Shown here piece after piece: positions 17,622 to 26,963 of a DNA stretch of 64,000 nt; the first letter of the stretch is position 1, and every line of letters starts with the position of its first letter. The stretch spans positions 2,951,481-3,015,480 of the forward strand of contig NZ_ADVG01000001.1 in the NCBI RefSeq assembly GCF_000178855.1, given 5' to 3'. Below the pieces are notes generated by a model. The model saw only the letters and a program-made list of their open reading frames with translations. It had not been told where the DNA came from and did no database searches. Position numbers and translations under genes: made by a program. The DNA comes from Ktedonobacter racemifer DSM 44963. Lineage in GTDB: Bacteria > Chloroflexota > Ktedonobacteria > Ktedonobacterales > Ktedonobacteraceae.

Positions 17622-18992
17622 TTACTTGGTCTGCGCCTGCAACTCACCCAGGGCCACGTTAATGGTCAACTGCTGGTTGCCACGGTAGACCTTGACGGCT
17701 ACCTTGTCGCCCACATTCTTGCTCAGAAGAGCATCTGAGAGCGAAGATGAATCGGTAACATTCTTGTTATCTATCTGTACGATAACGTCATTCACCTGCA
17801 AGCCAGCCTTGGCTGCCGCTCCACCCTGCGTCACCTCGACGATCATCACACCCTGCTTCACTGCGAGTCCGTTGCGCTGCGCCATACTGGCATCGACAGC
17901 AACCACGGTTACATTGAGGGCCGCACGACCAGTATGCGTTACCTTACCATTGTCGATCAACTGTGTGGCGATAAACTTCACCCGGTTGGACGGGATGGCG
18001 TAACCAACACCATTGGCTGGCGTGTTGAACTCTGAGTTAATGGCGACCAGGGTTGGAATGCCAATGACATTGCCCTGCAAGTCGACTAGGGCGCCACCGC
18101 TGTTACCAGGGTTGATTGGCGCATCCGTCTGAATCGTATTCGGAATCGTTGCGCCGTTACCCTCTGAGACATTGCGACCCAGCGCGCTCACGATACCGTG
18201 AGTTACCGTCTGCGAGTTCCCCAGTGGGTTACCCACTGCGAGCACTTCTTGACCCACCTTGAGCGAGGATGAGTCGCCCAGGTTAGCGGTCGCCAGGTTG
18301 GCGGGTGGATTAATCTTGATCACCGCCAGGTCATCCGTGGCGTCCGTACCAACCAGGGTTGCGCTCAACTGATTACCATCAAAGAGCTTGACGGTCAGGC
18401 TCTGGGCATTCGCGACCACGTGATTGTTCGTTACAATATACCCACGCTTATCGATCACGACACCCGAACCAAGGCTGGAGCCGGTCGAGATCTGTACGAC
18501 CGCGGGCTGAATATTTGTCACCACCGCTTCGCGTACAGTTTGAATATTGTTATCGCTCAGTGCAGGGATGGTTACCTGCGAGTGTGAACTGCTATCTGTT
18601 TGGAGGCCAGCCTGTGACGAGTTGGGTGTACTTACACCGCCGCGCCCAAATTGCCAGCCCGCGAAGAGCCCCGTACCAAAGACGAGCAGGAGTACTACGG
18701 CCAATAGGACTATAGATGCCGTGCTGGGTCCCCTGCGCACTGGCGGCTGTCCAACGGGTGGAGGTACCGACCCATTAGGCGTTGAGGCGGCATAGGTACC
18801 AGCCTGCGTCTGCTGAGCCCAAGAAGCGGGCTGCCCTGCCTGTGGCAATGGCTGCACCTTCTCATGCTCATCTAAGGTCTCCTGCGAACCAGAATACTGT
18901 TCGGCATCCTGCGTAGATGGTGCATACATATCAATTTTTGTATAATCTGTACCATTTGTCGCATCATCCGTGGAATCATTTTCGTTGAGCAT
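17622..18992 (-). CDS. Membrane-anchored HtrA/DegP-type serine protease with PDZ domain
   Basis: 456 residues. A Pro/Gln-rich cytosolic N-terminus of about 90 residues leads to one transmembrane helix (SIVLLAVVLLLVFGTGLFAG). The S1C protease domain follows, with His in NNHVVANAQ, Asp in DATDDLAVIKI and Ser in NPGNSGGALVDL. A C-terminal PDZ domain (QGGAAAKAGLQVNDVIVQID) reads the C-termini of unfolded substrates. It acts outside the membrane in envelope protein quality control. The gene is monocistronic. Confidence 0.93.
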   Translation of the reverse strand: MLNENDSTDDATNGTDYTKIDMYAPSTQDAEQYSGSQETLDEHEKVQPLPQAGQPASWAQQTQAGTYAASTPNGSVPPPVGQPPVRRGPSTASIVLLAVVLLLVFGTGLFAGWQFGRGGVSTPNSSQAGLQTDSSSHSQVTIPALSDNNIQTVREAVVTNIQPAVVQISTGSSLGSGVVIDKRGYIVTNNHVVANAQSLTVKLFDGNQLSATLVGTDATDDLAVIKINPPANLATANLGDSSSLKVGQEVLAVGNPLGNSQTVTHGIVSALGRNVSEGNGATIPNTIQTDAPINPGNSGGALVDLQGNVIGIPTLVAINSEFNTPANGVGYAIPSNRVKFIATQLIDNGKVTHTGRAALNVTVVAVDASMAQRNGLAVKQGVMIVEVTQGGAAAKAGLQVNDVIVQIDNKNVTDSSSLSDALLSKNVGDKVAVKVYRGNQQLTINVALGELQAQTK

Positions 18993-19038
18993 CTAGTATC
19001 CTCCTGACACGATGCGTATAAGAAAGCGGTGTCCATGC

Positions 19039-19066
19039 TTTATAGATAAGGGCCATGGCAAGTCAA
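19039..19066 (-). promoter_or_regulatory. Probable promoter of the htrA-like gene
   Basis: On the minus strand, TTGACT (19061-19066), 16-bp spacer, TATAAA (19039-19044), about 45 bp before the start codon. Confidence 0.55.
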
Positions 19067-19221
19067 CTTTTACTTGCTTGTTCATACTATACAAGGGTAT
19101 TTTTAGAAATCTTTATAGGTTTTGTAAAAATTTTGTATAGTTTCAAATATTGATAGGGGTTGCCCATAACTCCTGTTAATGAGATAATGGATTCAAACCG
19201 AGCAGAGAAGAGCAGCGTTAA

Positions 19222-20319
19222 ATGGAAGAGAATACACAAACGGTGAATACATTCAATCAGCCCGAGCAGCAACCTACGCAACAATATCCAGGCGAGAATA
19301 AGCTTACGCCTGACCAGTTACGTCAGCAGGCTCAGGAGCAATTGCAGGCCCAGAACTGGTCGCAGGCCATTCTCTACTTCAGCGAGCTAAGCAAACAGGA
19401 CGAGGAAGATAAAGAGGCGCTTATCGGCCTGGCAACGGCGCTCGATGCCATGGGCGACTATGAGGCTCTCCTGGAGACGGCCAGGCGTATGCTTGAGACT
19501 GCGCTCAATTCAGCGCAAGGCCTGGCCTTCAAGGCACGCGCCTTACAGAAACTGGAGCGCATCTCTGAAGCCACCATCGCCAACGACCAGGCACTCCTGC
19601 TCGATACCAATCTCCCGCTCGCCTGGCTGAATCGAAGTGGGCTACAACTGCTGCAACAGCGCTTCCCCGAGGCGTTGCGGAGCGCCCAACGCGCGGTCAC
19701 GCTCGCTCCTGATGATGCACGAACCTGGGCCAACCAGGGCGTTGCTCTGCTCAACTTTAATCGCCTCAATGAGGCACTCGAAAACTTCAGTAAGGCGCTT
19801 GAGTTGGACCCACAGAATCTCTTTGTGCTGCAAATGAAGGGCGAGATCCTCTGCCGCCTGGGCCGTATGCAAGAGGTTATAGCAGTGACGCGCGAGGCGC
19901 TCCTCATGCACCCTGGTCATACGCCCTCACTCATCCAGGCCGTACAGGCCTTGCGCTCGCTTGAGATGTACGACGCCCTCAAAGAGGTGGCCCGCGAACT
20001 AATAGCCCAGGTGCCTGATAATCTCTTTGCCTGGGAGAACTATATGCGTGCCTGGCGCGGCCTGGGCCTCTATGAAGAGGCCAGCGAGACGCTCGATCAA
20101 CTACTTCAGCTTGACCCCGATAGCGTTCGCTTCTGGACACTCAAGGCTGATACGCTCTTCAGACTTGAGCGTTACCGCGAGGCCGCCCGCTGCTCCGAGC
20201 AAGCCCTCCGCCTGGACATGGAGTATGCGCCCGCGCGCCGCCTACGCGAAAAAGCCTTAAAGCAGATGTATCAGAAGCGCGAGAAGGCAGTCTTGCACAC
20301 GGTAAACCCTCAATCCTAA
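19222..20319 (+). CDS. Tetratricopeptide-repeat (TPR) protein
   Basis: 365 residues. After a Gln-rich N-terminus (residues 1-30) the protein is built of about eight TPR units, for example ARTWANQGVALLNFNRLNEA and ALEDPQ-type turns with the W/L-G-A-P pattern. There is no enzyme domain, signal peptide or membrane helix. It is a cytosolic protein-protein interaction scaffold of unknown partner. It is convergent with the HD-domain gene and shares a bidirectional hairpin with it. Confidence 0.85.
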   Translation: MEENTQTVNTFNQPEQQPTQQYPGENKLTPDQLRQQAQEQLQAQNWSQAILYFSELSKQDEEDKEALIGLATALDAMGDYEALLETARRMLETALNSAQGLAFKARALQKLERISEATIANDQALLLDTNLPLAWLNRSGLQLLQQRFPEALRSAQRAVTLAPDDARTWANQGVALLNFNRLNEALENFSKALELDPQNLFVLQMKGEILCRLGRMQEVIAVTREALLMHPGHTPSLIQAVQALRSLEMYDALKEVARELIAQVPDNLFAWENYMRAWRGLGLYEEASETLDQLLQLDPDSVRFWTLKADTLFRLERYREAARCSEQALRLDMEYAPARRLREKALKQMYQKREKAVLHTVNPQS

Positions 20320-20325
20320 ATATAA

Positions 20326-20390
20326 ATAAGATAAAGATAATATATGTGGGGTAGGCTTTGCCTACCCCACATATATTATCTTTATCTTAT
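20326..20390. terminator. Bidirectional 31-bp hairpin between TPR and HD genes
   Basis: Perfect arms 20326-20356 and 20360-20390 with loop TTT. The centre is GTGGGGTAGGC / GCCTACCCCAC and the AT-rich outer part supplies T-rich tails both ways. The right arm contains the stop codon of the HD-domain gene. Confidence 0.85.
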
Positions 20391-21865
20391 ACTAATTCTT
20401 CCAGGGTGGGCAGGACAATATCGTCGCGGTGCGAGGTCAACAATGACCGCAGACGCTCCGACACCACCAGGCGAATACGGCGCTGGTGCTGCTCATAACG
20501 TGCCAGGTCATCGGGCTGTAGCCCGGTCACCTCAACCCAGCTCATAAAGGGTTTCATGCCCACAGGCGGATGCTCAAACACGATATTGAGATCCATCTCC
20601 CACTTCTCCGGTCGCGGAATGTCAAAGAGCAGCTCATGCTCGGCGATCTCGGTATCCAGAATCACTGAGAGACGCTCGCCTAGCTGGCACTCCACCCGCC
20701 GTCTGCGTTCCGCGTCCCAGAACAACGCATCCAAGCGGTTAAAGAAGCGACCTGCCATGCGGCTGATCTCCAGCACGACTTTATGTGGCTGGCGATTGGT
20801 CAGGCTCTCAGCCAGGGCGCGTGTGCTCTGCGGCATTGGCTCACTTCGCAACAGGGTCATCAGCGAGTAGTCATCCAGGCCCACCAGTTGGTCCGCCTTC
20901 AGCTGCCCGCTTTGGAGCGCATCCTGGACCGCGCGCACCAGCATCACCTGGAAGGCACGGCTAGTATGATGCCAGTAGATGTTGTCAAACATCTCCTGGC
21001 GCGCATGCAGGAGGGAATGCAGGGGACTAACACCCTTATGGGTAACGACGATGCTGCGCTTCCCATCCACCTTATGCACCAGCAGCGACCCCAACAGGCG
21101 CGAGACATCCACGCCTCCATAGGGAACGTTACAGCCACGCGCATCCCGTGGTAGGTAGTCCAGTTTATCGACATCCAGGGGACCACTCAAGAGGTGGCTG
21201 AGCAGTTCATCATCGGGATGGCTCTGCCGGTTTTTAGGGGGATCAATGAAATCGGCTACGCGCTCAGGCGAGAGATGATAGTCGCGCTCCAGCACATCCG
21301 CGATAGAACTCTTCTCAATCACCGTGCGCCCGATACGCTCGTGCAACAGAATCGGGGAACCCAGCTCCTCAATCGTGTGCGAGTAGGGATAGTGACCAAT
21401 ATCATGCAGCAGAGACGCCACGACAAGTGCCTGGATGCTGCTGACCGCGACCCCGTCCAAACCACCACGCTCGCCACGCTGGAGCAGTGCCCGTAAGGCC
21501 CGCACAGTCAGGTGATAGCAACCAAGACTATGCTCATAGCGTGTATGCGTCGCCCCCGGCCAGATGCGGTAGACAAAGCCAAGCTGCTTCACCTGCTGCA
21601 AACGGAGAAACTCAGGGGTTCCAATCAACTTAATCTCACGTGGCCCCAGGGGGATCAATTCATACAGGCTATCGCGCACCGTGCTGACCGGCTGCATATC
21701 AGGCAACAGCGGCAGGTCCTCATTATCGATCCAGTGATGGCGCATATGCGGCTGAATCACGCTCGTATCCACTGGTTGTGTTCTATCCATTTTAGTACTC
21801 TGCCCTCTATCATTCACCTCAAAGTGAGGAGTATGTTCCATTTCAGCAAATTGTTCTTCTTGCAT
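20387..21865 (-). CDS. HD-domain phosphohydrolase (SAMHD1/dGTPase-like, COG1078)
   Basis: 492 residues from ATG 21865; a GTG at 21877 is also possible. Residues 70-230 show the HD signature: RLQQVKQLGFVYRIWPGATH, TRYEHSLG (first His), LLHDIGHYPYSHTIEE (HD pair) and, near residue 210, HPDDELLSHLL with GPLDVDKLDYLPRDARG (late Asp). These enzymes hydrolyse nucleotides such as dNTPs in the cytosol; the substrate is unproven. The C-terminal 130 residues are less typical. Confidence 0.88.
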   Translation of the reverse strand: MQEEQFAEMEHTPHFEVNDRGQSTKMDRTQPVDTSVIQPHMRHHWIDNEDLPLLPDMQPVSTVRDSLYELIPLGPREIKLIGTPEFLRLQQVKQLGFVYRIWPGATHTRYEHSLGCYHLTVRALRALLQRGERGGLDGVAVSSIQALVVASLLHDIGHYPYSHTIEELGSPILLHERIGRTVIEKSSIADVLERDYHLSPERVADFIDPPKNRQSHPDDELLSHLLSGPLDVDKLDYLPRDARGCNVPYGGVDVSRLLGSLLVHKVDGKRSIVVTHKGVSPLHSLLHARQEMFDNIYWHHTSRAFQVMLVRAVQDALQSGQLKADQLVGLDDYSLMTLLRSEPMPQSTRALAESLTNRQPHKVVLEISRMAGRFFNRLDALFWDAERRRRVECQLGERLSVILDTEIAEHELLFDIPRPEKWEMDLNIVFEHPPVGMKPFMSWVEVTGLQPDDLARYEQHQRRIRLVVSERLRSLLTSHRDDIVLPTLEELV

Positions 21866-21879
21866 ATTTATACCCACCA

Positions 21880-22230
21880 GTATCGCCCTATCTTTCTACC
21901 ATCTAGTTCCAAACAAAAAAGCCTACACATATTTTATGATGCCAGGACATCCTCATACCAGGGGTATGACACCCCTGCTCTTATTCTTCTTCTCTGCCGA
22001 CAAAGAGAGTATGGAAGTTGTGTTGGGACGACGCTGCTGAAGCACGCGTCGTCCCCCCGGTACTTTTTGCTCAACATTGCAAGGTCGCTTCATACTTCCT
22101 ATAATAAGCACAAGAGCACTATGCACCTGGAATACTCCCTAGCAGAGCGCGGAGGGATAGCAGATCCCATACAACAGCTATGAACAGTTTCTCTATCAAC
22201 TACTAGAATGAGATAATTTATCTAAAAGCT
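21880..22230. other. Intergenic region before the Cof-type gene
   Basis: Contains a family B repeat in reverse orientation (22021-22062, CGACGCTGCTGAAGCACGCG). Otherwise it is AT-rich, with no credible gene or clear promoter. Confidence 0.5.
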
Positions 22231-23118
22231 ATGCAACAACCTCTTCCACCCACATCCATCAAAATGATCGCAATCGATATTGATGGTACGCTCCTCGACC
22301 CACACAAACATATCACGCCGCGTACACGCGCCGCGATAGAGCAGGCACGCGAGAAAGGCATTATTGTGACGCTAGCTACGGCCCGGCGCTACGTCAACAC
22401 TGGCTATATCGCCTCCGAGCTAGGCATAGATCTCCCGATCATTATGTATGACGGCGCCCTGATCCTTGAGCATCCTGGTGGACGCATCTTCCATACGCAG
22501 AAGTTGCAGGCCGAGATCGCGCACCAGGCCCTGGAGATCCTGGTTCGGCACAAGGTCCAGCCTATCATTCATCACTACCATGAGGAGCAAGAGGAGTCCT
22601 GGACCGGCCCGGAGGAGTTTGATACAACCTGGATCGCGCCCTACCTCGAAATCGCGCAAGGTCTCCGGCGTCTGCATTATCAGCGCTGCTGTCTCGGTCA
22701 GCCTGATCCCCTACGCGTCGTCGCCTTTACATCGGAGGAGATTATTCAGCGCATGCTTCCTGAGATCTCAGCCCTTGAGTGCGCCTGGAATACAACTCCC
22801 CTGGGCAGTTATCGCACAGCCGAGCTATCCATCATGCATCAACATTGCTCCAAGGCCAGCGGTGTCCAGGCGTTAGCAAGCTATCTAGCCATTCCACTCA
22901 GCCAGGTTATGGCCATAGGAGATGGGAATAACGATATCGAGATGCTGCAAAGCGTGGGCTGGGGAGTCGCCATGGGGCAGGCACGCGCGAAGGTACGCGA
23001 GGCGGCGAAGGCGATCACCGCCAGCAACGCCGAGGATGGCGTTGCTGAAGCAATCGAACGTTATGTTCTTGGCAGCGACTTGCACGCCACTTCAAATTCG
23101 CGTAAGCGCGCGACCTGA
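22231..23118 (+). CDS. Cof-type HAD-superfamily phosphatase
   Basis: 295 residues. HAD motif I is IAIDIDGTLLDP (nucleophile Asp near residue 15), motif II TLATARRY, motif III a Lys in HCSKASGVQAL, and motif IV VMAIGDGNNDIEML. The C2-type cap lies between motifs II and III, as in Cof/YbiV sugar-phosphate or nucleotide phosphatases. The start MQQPLPPTS is preceded by a weak ribosome-binding site. Its last 58 bp overlap the end of the convergent phosphatase gene. Confidence 0.92.
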   Translation: MQQPLPPTSIKMIAIDIDGTLLDPHKHITPRTRAAIEQAREKGIIVTLATARRYVNTGYIASELGIDLPIIMYDGALILEHPGGRIFHTQKLQAEIAHQALEILVRHKVQPIIHHYHEEQEESWTGPEEFDTTWIAPYLEIAQGLRRLHYQRCCLGQPDPLRVVAFTSEEIIQRMLPEISALECAWNTTPLGSYRTAELSIMHQHCSKASGVQALASYLAIPLSQVMAIGDGNNDIEMLQSVGWGVAMGQARAKVREAAKAITASNAEDGVAEAIERYVLGSDLHATSNSRKRAT

Positions 23119-23789
23119 CGACCATTGGGCGCGGCCTGCCAGCGCTGGCGCTGCACCAGTTCAAGCGCCTCCGAGGCATGCATACCTCCATACACCAGCG
23201 CGGAACAGGTTAGCAATACGCTGCGCCCTACTCCATGCTCACAGTGGATCAGGACCCGCCCATCCTTTTGCAGTTGCGCATTGACCCAGCGCGATCCTTC
23301 TAGCAACTGTTCAATGCTCAGCGGCCAGGTGTCAGGCGCGGGCAGATACAAAAGCTCAATTCCCTGGGCACGCATGGCTTCCGCGTCATCACAATACTCT
23401 GAACGCGTATCGACGACATGGGTTACCCCAACCTTCGCCAGTGCCGCAATATCTTCGGGGCGTACCCGGCCACCAACCGCGAGATGACTGTTGACCCAGC
23501 TCATATTGAGCGTATCAGGCAGCGGAACGCGCAAAGCATGGGCAATGCGCTCCCCCAGCGAATCCTCCGGGCAGAGATGCGCGGCGATACGCGTCCAGTA
23601 GCGATAGAGGAGGCGCATGACGCCACTGGTGCCCCAACGCCAAAATGAAAATTTGACCGTCCGAGCCTGAGAGGAGGCTTGCTGCTGCTCTAGTTCAGCC
23701 TGCTCAACCGCGGCAAAGGCCTTGATATTTTTATCTTCTGGTCTCTCACCAGGAGGGGGAGCGACCTGATTTGATTGTGATTGCGTCAC
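23061..23789 (-). CDS. Dual-specificity protein phosphatase-like protein
   Basis: 242 residues from a GTG at 23789 (GGAAGG upstream). Longer readings would run through the palindromic repeat at 23836-23950 and are unlikely. The P-loop C-x5-R is HCEHGVGRS, with a general-acid Asp probably in YLPAPDTWPL, as in cysteine-dependent dual-specificity phosphatases. The N-terminal 80 residues are polar and probably disordered. It removes phosphate from Ser/Thr/Tyr or lipid substrates and could balance the Hanks-type kinases of this genome. Convergent 58-bp overlap with the Cof gene. Confidence 0.85.
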   Translation of the reverse strand: MTQSQSNQVAPPPGERPEDKNIKAFAAVEQAELEQQQASSQARTVKFSFWRWGTSGVMRLLYRYWTRIAAHLCPEDSLGERIAHALRVPLPDTLNMSWVNSHLAVGGRVRPEDIAALAKVGVTHVVDTRSEYCDDAEAMRAQGIELLYLPAPDTWPLSIEQLLEGSRWVNAQLQKDGRVLIHCEHGVGRSVLLTCSALVYGGMHASEALELVQRQRWQAAPNGRQVARLREFEVACKSLPRT

Positions 23790-23835
23790 CGATGCGTTTT
23801 CCTTCCCATTTACAATGGTATATTTGCGTGACCTC

Positions 23836-23950
23836 TCGCGCCTGCGGCGCTCGCTAGGTAGGAGGATGTATGCATCGTGGCGGCTGCAGGCCGCCACGAT
23901 GCACACATCGGGTTGATTAGGCGGCCGCCACGATGCACACATCCTCCTAC
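23836..23950. repeat. Family D palindromic repeat with conserved edge
   Basis: Starts with TCGCGCCTGCGGCGCTC, the exact complement of the right edge of the element at 27412-27520. The interior carries GCATCGTGGCGGC and inverted GCCGCCACGATGC, the latter present twice, with outer arms GGAGGATGT / CACATCCTCC. Confidence 0.65.
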
Positions 23951-23976
23951 TAGAAAGAACTTACACGCCAGGCTAA

Positions 23977-24942
23977 CTAGGCTGTCACAAGCGGCGCGGG
24001 CTCTTGCGCCTCAGCTTCCGCCTTCTGGTCGTTCTCCAGTACGCGTTGCAGAGCGGCAATCGAGCATTCAATCATTGCATCATCCGGCTCGCGCGTTGTC
24101 AAGCTCTGCAAGGCCAGGCCAGGGGCAAGCAGCCAGCGCACCAGGCGCAAACGATAGTTGGCCGCGCCCAGGCGCATCAATTCATACGCGATGGATGCCA
24201 CAACCGGCACAAGCACGATACGCGATAGAAGTTTAATCGGCAGTGAGGGCGTCACCACCAGGGCAAAAACGAGGATCGAGAGGACCGCGACAATCAGCAA
24301 GAAGCCGGTCCCACAACGCGTATGCACACGCGTGGCAGTGCGCACATGCCCGACATCCAGCGGCTCACCGTGCTCCATAGCGTTAATTGCCTTGTGCTCG
24401 GCTCCGTGATAGCCAAAGACGCGCTGAATATCAGGCACGCGCCCGATCAGAAGGAGATAGCCAATCAAGAGCGCCAGGCGTAGCACACCCTCCAGGATAA
24501 GGCTTAGCCAGCCTGTGCCAATCCAATGCCCCAGGAGATTCGTTACCACCAGCGGACCCACAAAAAAGATTGCCACCGCGATGGTCATGGAGATAACCAG
24601 CGAGAGGGTCATTGATCCACTCATCTTCGTTGGATCTTCATTGACAGGGGCCTGCTCTGTCTTCGTGGTTGCCTGATTATCAGACTCAGTTCCAGGTTCT
24701 TCGGAGGCGACATTGGCCGAAAGCGTCATAATGCGCGAACCGAGGACCAGGGTCTCCCAGAGTAGCAACACGCCACGCACAAAGGGCAAGCGAAAAAATT
24801 TACTACGAAGGCGCTCTGGCAGCGGCTCCTCATACACATAGATGCTTTGATCAGCCTTGCGCATAGCGACCGCGAAAGACGTCTTTCCCCGCATCATGAC
24901 CCCTTCAATCACCGCCTGTCCACCATAATAAAACCTGGCCAT
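23977..24942 (-). CDS. DUF1385 membrane protein (COG3872)
   Basis: 321 residues from ATG 24942 (AAAGGAGATCGTT upstream). Family hallmarks: YYGGQAVIEGVMMRG at the N-terminus, FVRGVLLLWETL, FGYHGAEHKAINAMEHGEPL and TRVHTRCGTGFLL. It has about four or five membrane helices. The conserved His/Glu/Cys residues suggest metal binding, but the function of the family is not established. It lies downstream of the glycolipid synthase gene on the same strand, 126 bp apart, so they may be co-expressed. Confidence 0.88.
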   Translation of the reverse strand: MARFYYGGQAVIEGVMMRGKTSFAVAMRKADQSIYVYEEPLPERLRSKFFRLPFVRGVLLLWETLVLGSRIMTLSANVASEEPGTESDNQATTKTEQAPVNEDPTKMSGSMTLSLVISMTIAVAIFFVGPLVVTNLLGHWIGTGWLSLILEGVLRLALLIGYLLLIGRVPDIQRVFGYHGAEHKAINAMEHGEPLDVGHVRTATRVHTRCGTGFLLIVAVLSILVFALVVTPSLPIKLLSRIVLVPVVASIAYELMRLGAANYRLRLVRWLLAPGLALQSLTTREPDDAMIECSIAALQRVLENDQKAEAEAQEPAPLVTA

Positions 24943-25068
24943 AACGATCTCCTTTAATAGGGCGCACATCTCATAGAGCGTGTTATATATAAAGATTGAT
25001 ACAAAGAGTGATAGAACGGGTCATCGGTCCACAGTCTGGATGCCGACCAATGATGCCTCTGCTGGTTA

Positions 25069-26568
25069 CTATCGACGTAACCCTCTGAAGCGTTTAACCG
25101 CACGCTCGGTTGAGGAGGTATCTTGCGTCGTGCTGTTCTCTGAGATGTCACGTGTACGCGCGAAACGACGCATCACAGGATTGCGTAGTAGCGTCTTGCT
25201 TATCACCGGGCGACGCACACGCACCCCCTGGCGTCGAATGCGGATCGAGGAACGCAGGCGACCAGAGAGACGCTGTTGCTGCCGCTGCCACTGCCGCGAC
25301 TGCCAGATGCTTCCGGTCTCGGGCACGGGAAGGTAGCTCAAAATGCATTGCGCGATATCGAAGGAGGCGCGAGCGCGGCTGATATTGCGCGCATTCGCCA
25401 GGCGCCTCTGCAAGATCTCGGAGCCGGGTTTAATAAGTTTGCGCAACTCGTTCACCAGTGTACGTGGGTCCAGCGCGAGCACGCCCAGGTCATTATGGAG
25501 CACGAACTCAACATTGCCCTCTTCCTGCCCGGGTACATAGCCACTGAGGATGATTGGCAGGTCACAGGAGAGCGCCTCACAGATCGTGCCGGGACCCGCC
25601 TTAGTGACGATAATATCGGCGGCCCGCATTAATTCTGGCATATTATGCACAAAACCAAAGATCTTCGCCGGGACATGGAAGTTTGAACGCGTGCGCTGGA
25701 GATGCGCGTAGAGACGGCGGTTACGCCCGGTCACCACCATCAGTTGTACGGGGAGACGCGCCTGTGAAATAGCCTTGACGGCGGCCTGCAAGCCACCTGC
25801 GCCATCACCACCACCAACCAGCAGAACCGTCGGCAGATCGTCCTGAAGATTAAAGCGCTTGCGTAACGCCTCTTTCTCCTCGGTGGGCAAGGTAAATTTG
25901 GGGTCAATGGGCATGCCAAGCATATGCAGGCGCTTAGGGTCCAATCCGCGCTGCAAGTAGAGCCGCTTTGCCTCCTCGGTGGGCACAATATAGGCATCGG
26001 CCCCTTCGGCAAACCAGGTATAGTGGACCGTTACCAGGTCGGTGACCACAGTCAAGAAGGGAATTTTCAGGCCCAACTCCTGTAAGGCATGCACCGTTAC
26101 ATGGTTGAGCAGTGGATGAATAGAAACGATGATATCTGGCTGGACGCTGGTAATCAAGCGCATGAGTCCATTGAGGATCAGAGGCGTAGCCAGCGTTTGA
26201 ACGGCCTTGACCGTTCCCTCCTGGTTGCTTAAATGAAAGACATCGCCAAAGAGTTTAGGATTATAGCGAATGGTTGGGCCATAGAGCTTGACAGCCTCAC
26301 GTAGCGGGAAACGGCTATACTCTTCAAAGACATCTACGATCTCAACGCGGTAGTTTGTCGGTTCGGGTAAGGAGTTCGTAGCCTTGCTGGTAGCGCCTGT
26401 CGTTTCTGAATCAGTGTGCTGGTTTACCTGTTGCGCCTGCCAGGCTTCCTGCTCTTGCTGCGAAATAAGTTTGATCGCATTATGAATGGCATTGGCAGCA
26501 CTACGATGCCCGGCTCCAGTATCCGCGATCAGGAACAATATGGTGCGTTGCTTCACCAGGTAACTCAC
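25069..26568 (-). CDS. MGDG-synthase/processive diacylglycerol glycosyltransferase-like enzyme
   Basis: 499 residues. The N-terminal MGDG-synthase motif is FLIADTGAGHRSAANAI; FLTVVTDLVTVHYTWFAEGAD and YIVPTEEAKRLYLQRGLDPKR follow. The GT-B C-terminal domain has VLLVGGGDGAGGLQ, KIFGFVHNMPELMRAADIIV and TKAGPGTICEALSCDLPIIL (sugar-nucleotide binding). It transfers hexose from a nucleotide sugar to diacylglycerol on the inner membrane face. A basic tail of about 70 residues (RIRRQGVRVRRP...) extends past the usual end and could aid membrane binding. Confidence 0.88.
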   Translation of the reverse strand: MSYLVKQRTILFLIADTGAGHRSAANAIHNAIKLISQQEQEAWQAQQVNQHTDSETTGATSKATNSLPEPTNYRVEIVDVFEEYSRFPLREAVKLYGPTIRYNPKLFGDVFHLSNQEGTVKAVQTLATPLILNGLMRLITSVQPDIIVSIHPLLNHVTVHALQELGLKIPFLTVVTDLVTVHYTWFAEGADAYIVPTEEAKRLYLQRGLDPKRLHMLGMPIDPKFTLPTEEKEALRKRFNLQDDLPTVLLVGGGDGAGGLQAAVKAISQARLPVQLMVVTGRNRRLYAHLQRTRSNFHVPAKIFGFVHNMPELMRAADIIVTKAGPGTICEALSCDLPIILSGYVPGQEEGNVEFVLHNDLGVLALDPRTLVNELRKLIKPGSEILQRRLANARNISRARASFDIAQCILSYLPVPETGSIWQSRQWQRQQQRLSGRLRSSIRIRRQGVRVRRPVISKTLLRNPVMRRFARTRDISENSTTQDTSSTERAVKRFRGLRR

Positions 26569-26602
26569 CCCCTAAGAATTGGTGCATCCGGCTTACTTCT
26601 GA

Positions 26603-26656
26603 TCCGAAAACCCTGAGCGCGGAGCGCTAGGCACGTAAGTGACTTTGGGTTTCGGA
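26603..26656. repeat. Family C palindromic repeat
   Basis: TCCGAAAACCCTGAGCGCGG at one end and GGGTTTCGGA at the other, enclosing AGCGCTAGGCACGTAAGTGA. Related copies lie at 30756-30803, 32756-32806 and 49348-49473. Confidence 0.65.
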
Positions 26657-26696
26657 ATAAGATCTTATTGGATGCATCAACCATCTCACAGACTGC

Positions 26697-26742
26697 AAAA
26701 AAGGGATAAAGGACCTCCAGGAGGTCTCCTTTATCCCTTTTC
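26697..26742 (-). terminator. rpmE intrinsic terminator
   Basis: On the minus strand, AAAGGGATAAAGGAGACCTC pairs with the inverted half and is followed by T6. It begins 14 bp after the rpmE stop. Confidence 0.9.
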
Positions 26743-26756
26743 CATAAGCAAAAGGC

Positions 26757-26963
26757 CTATTCTTCTTCCAAGCTAAAGCGCTTGCGGAAGCGCTCCACAC
26801 GGCCAGCGGTGTCTAGGATACGCTGCTGACCCGTGAAGAACGGGTGGCACTTTGAGCACACGTCAATTTTGAGGACGGGCTTAACGCTCAAGGTCTTGAA
26901 AGAGTTGCCACAGGCACAGCTCACTGTGGCTTCAATAACGTTTGGATGGATTCCTTGTTTCAT
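26757..26963 (-). CDS. rpmE: 50S ribosomal protein L31 (zinc-binding form)
   Basis: 68 residues, [20 protein letters not shown] with Cys at 16 and 18 and the [12 protein letters not shown] motif near residue 36. This is the zinc-containing C+ type of L31. It is monocistronic with its own terminator. Confidence 0.95.
   Translation of the reverse strand: MKQGIHPNVIEATVSCACGNSFKTLSVKPVLKIDVCSKCHPFFTGQQRILDTAGRVERFRKRFSLEEE

Noticed and set aside
23790..23942. N-terminal extension of the dual-specificity phosphatase
   Set aside because: It would translate a family D palindrome; the GTG at 23789 has a better ribosome-binding site.
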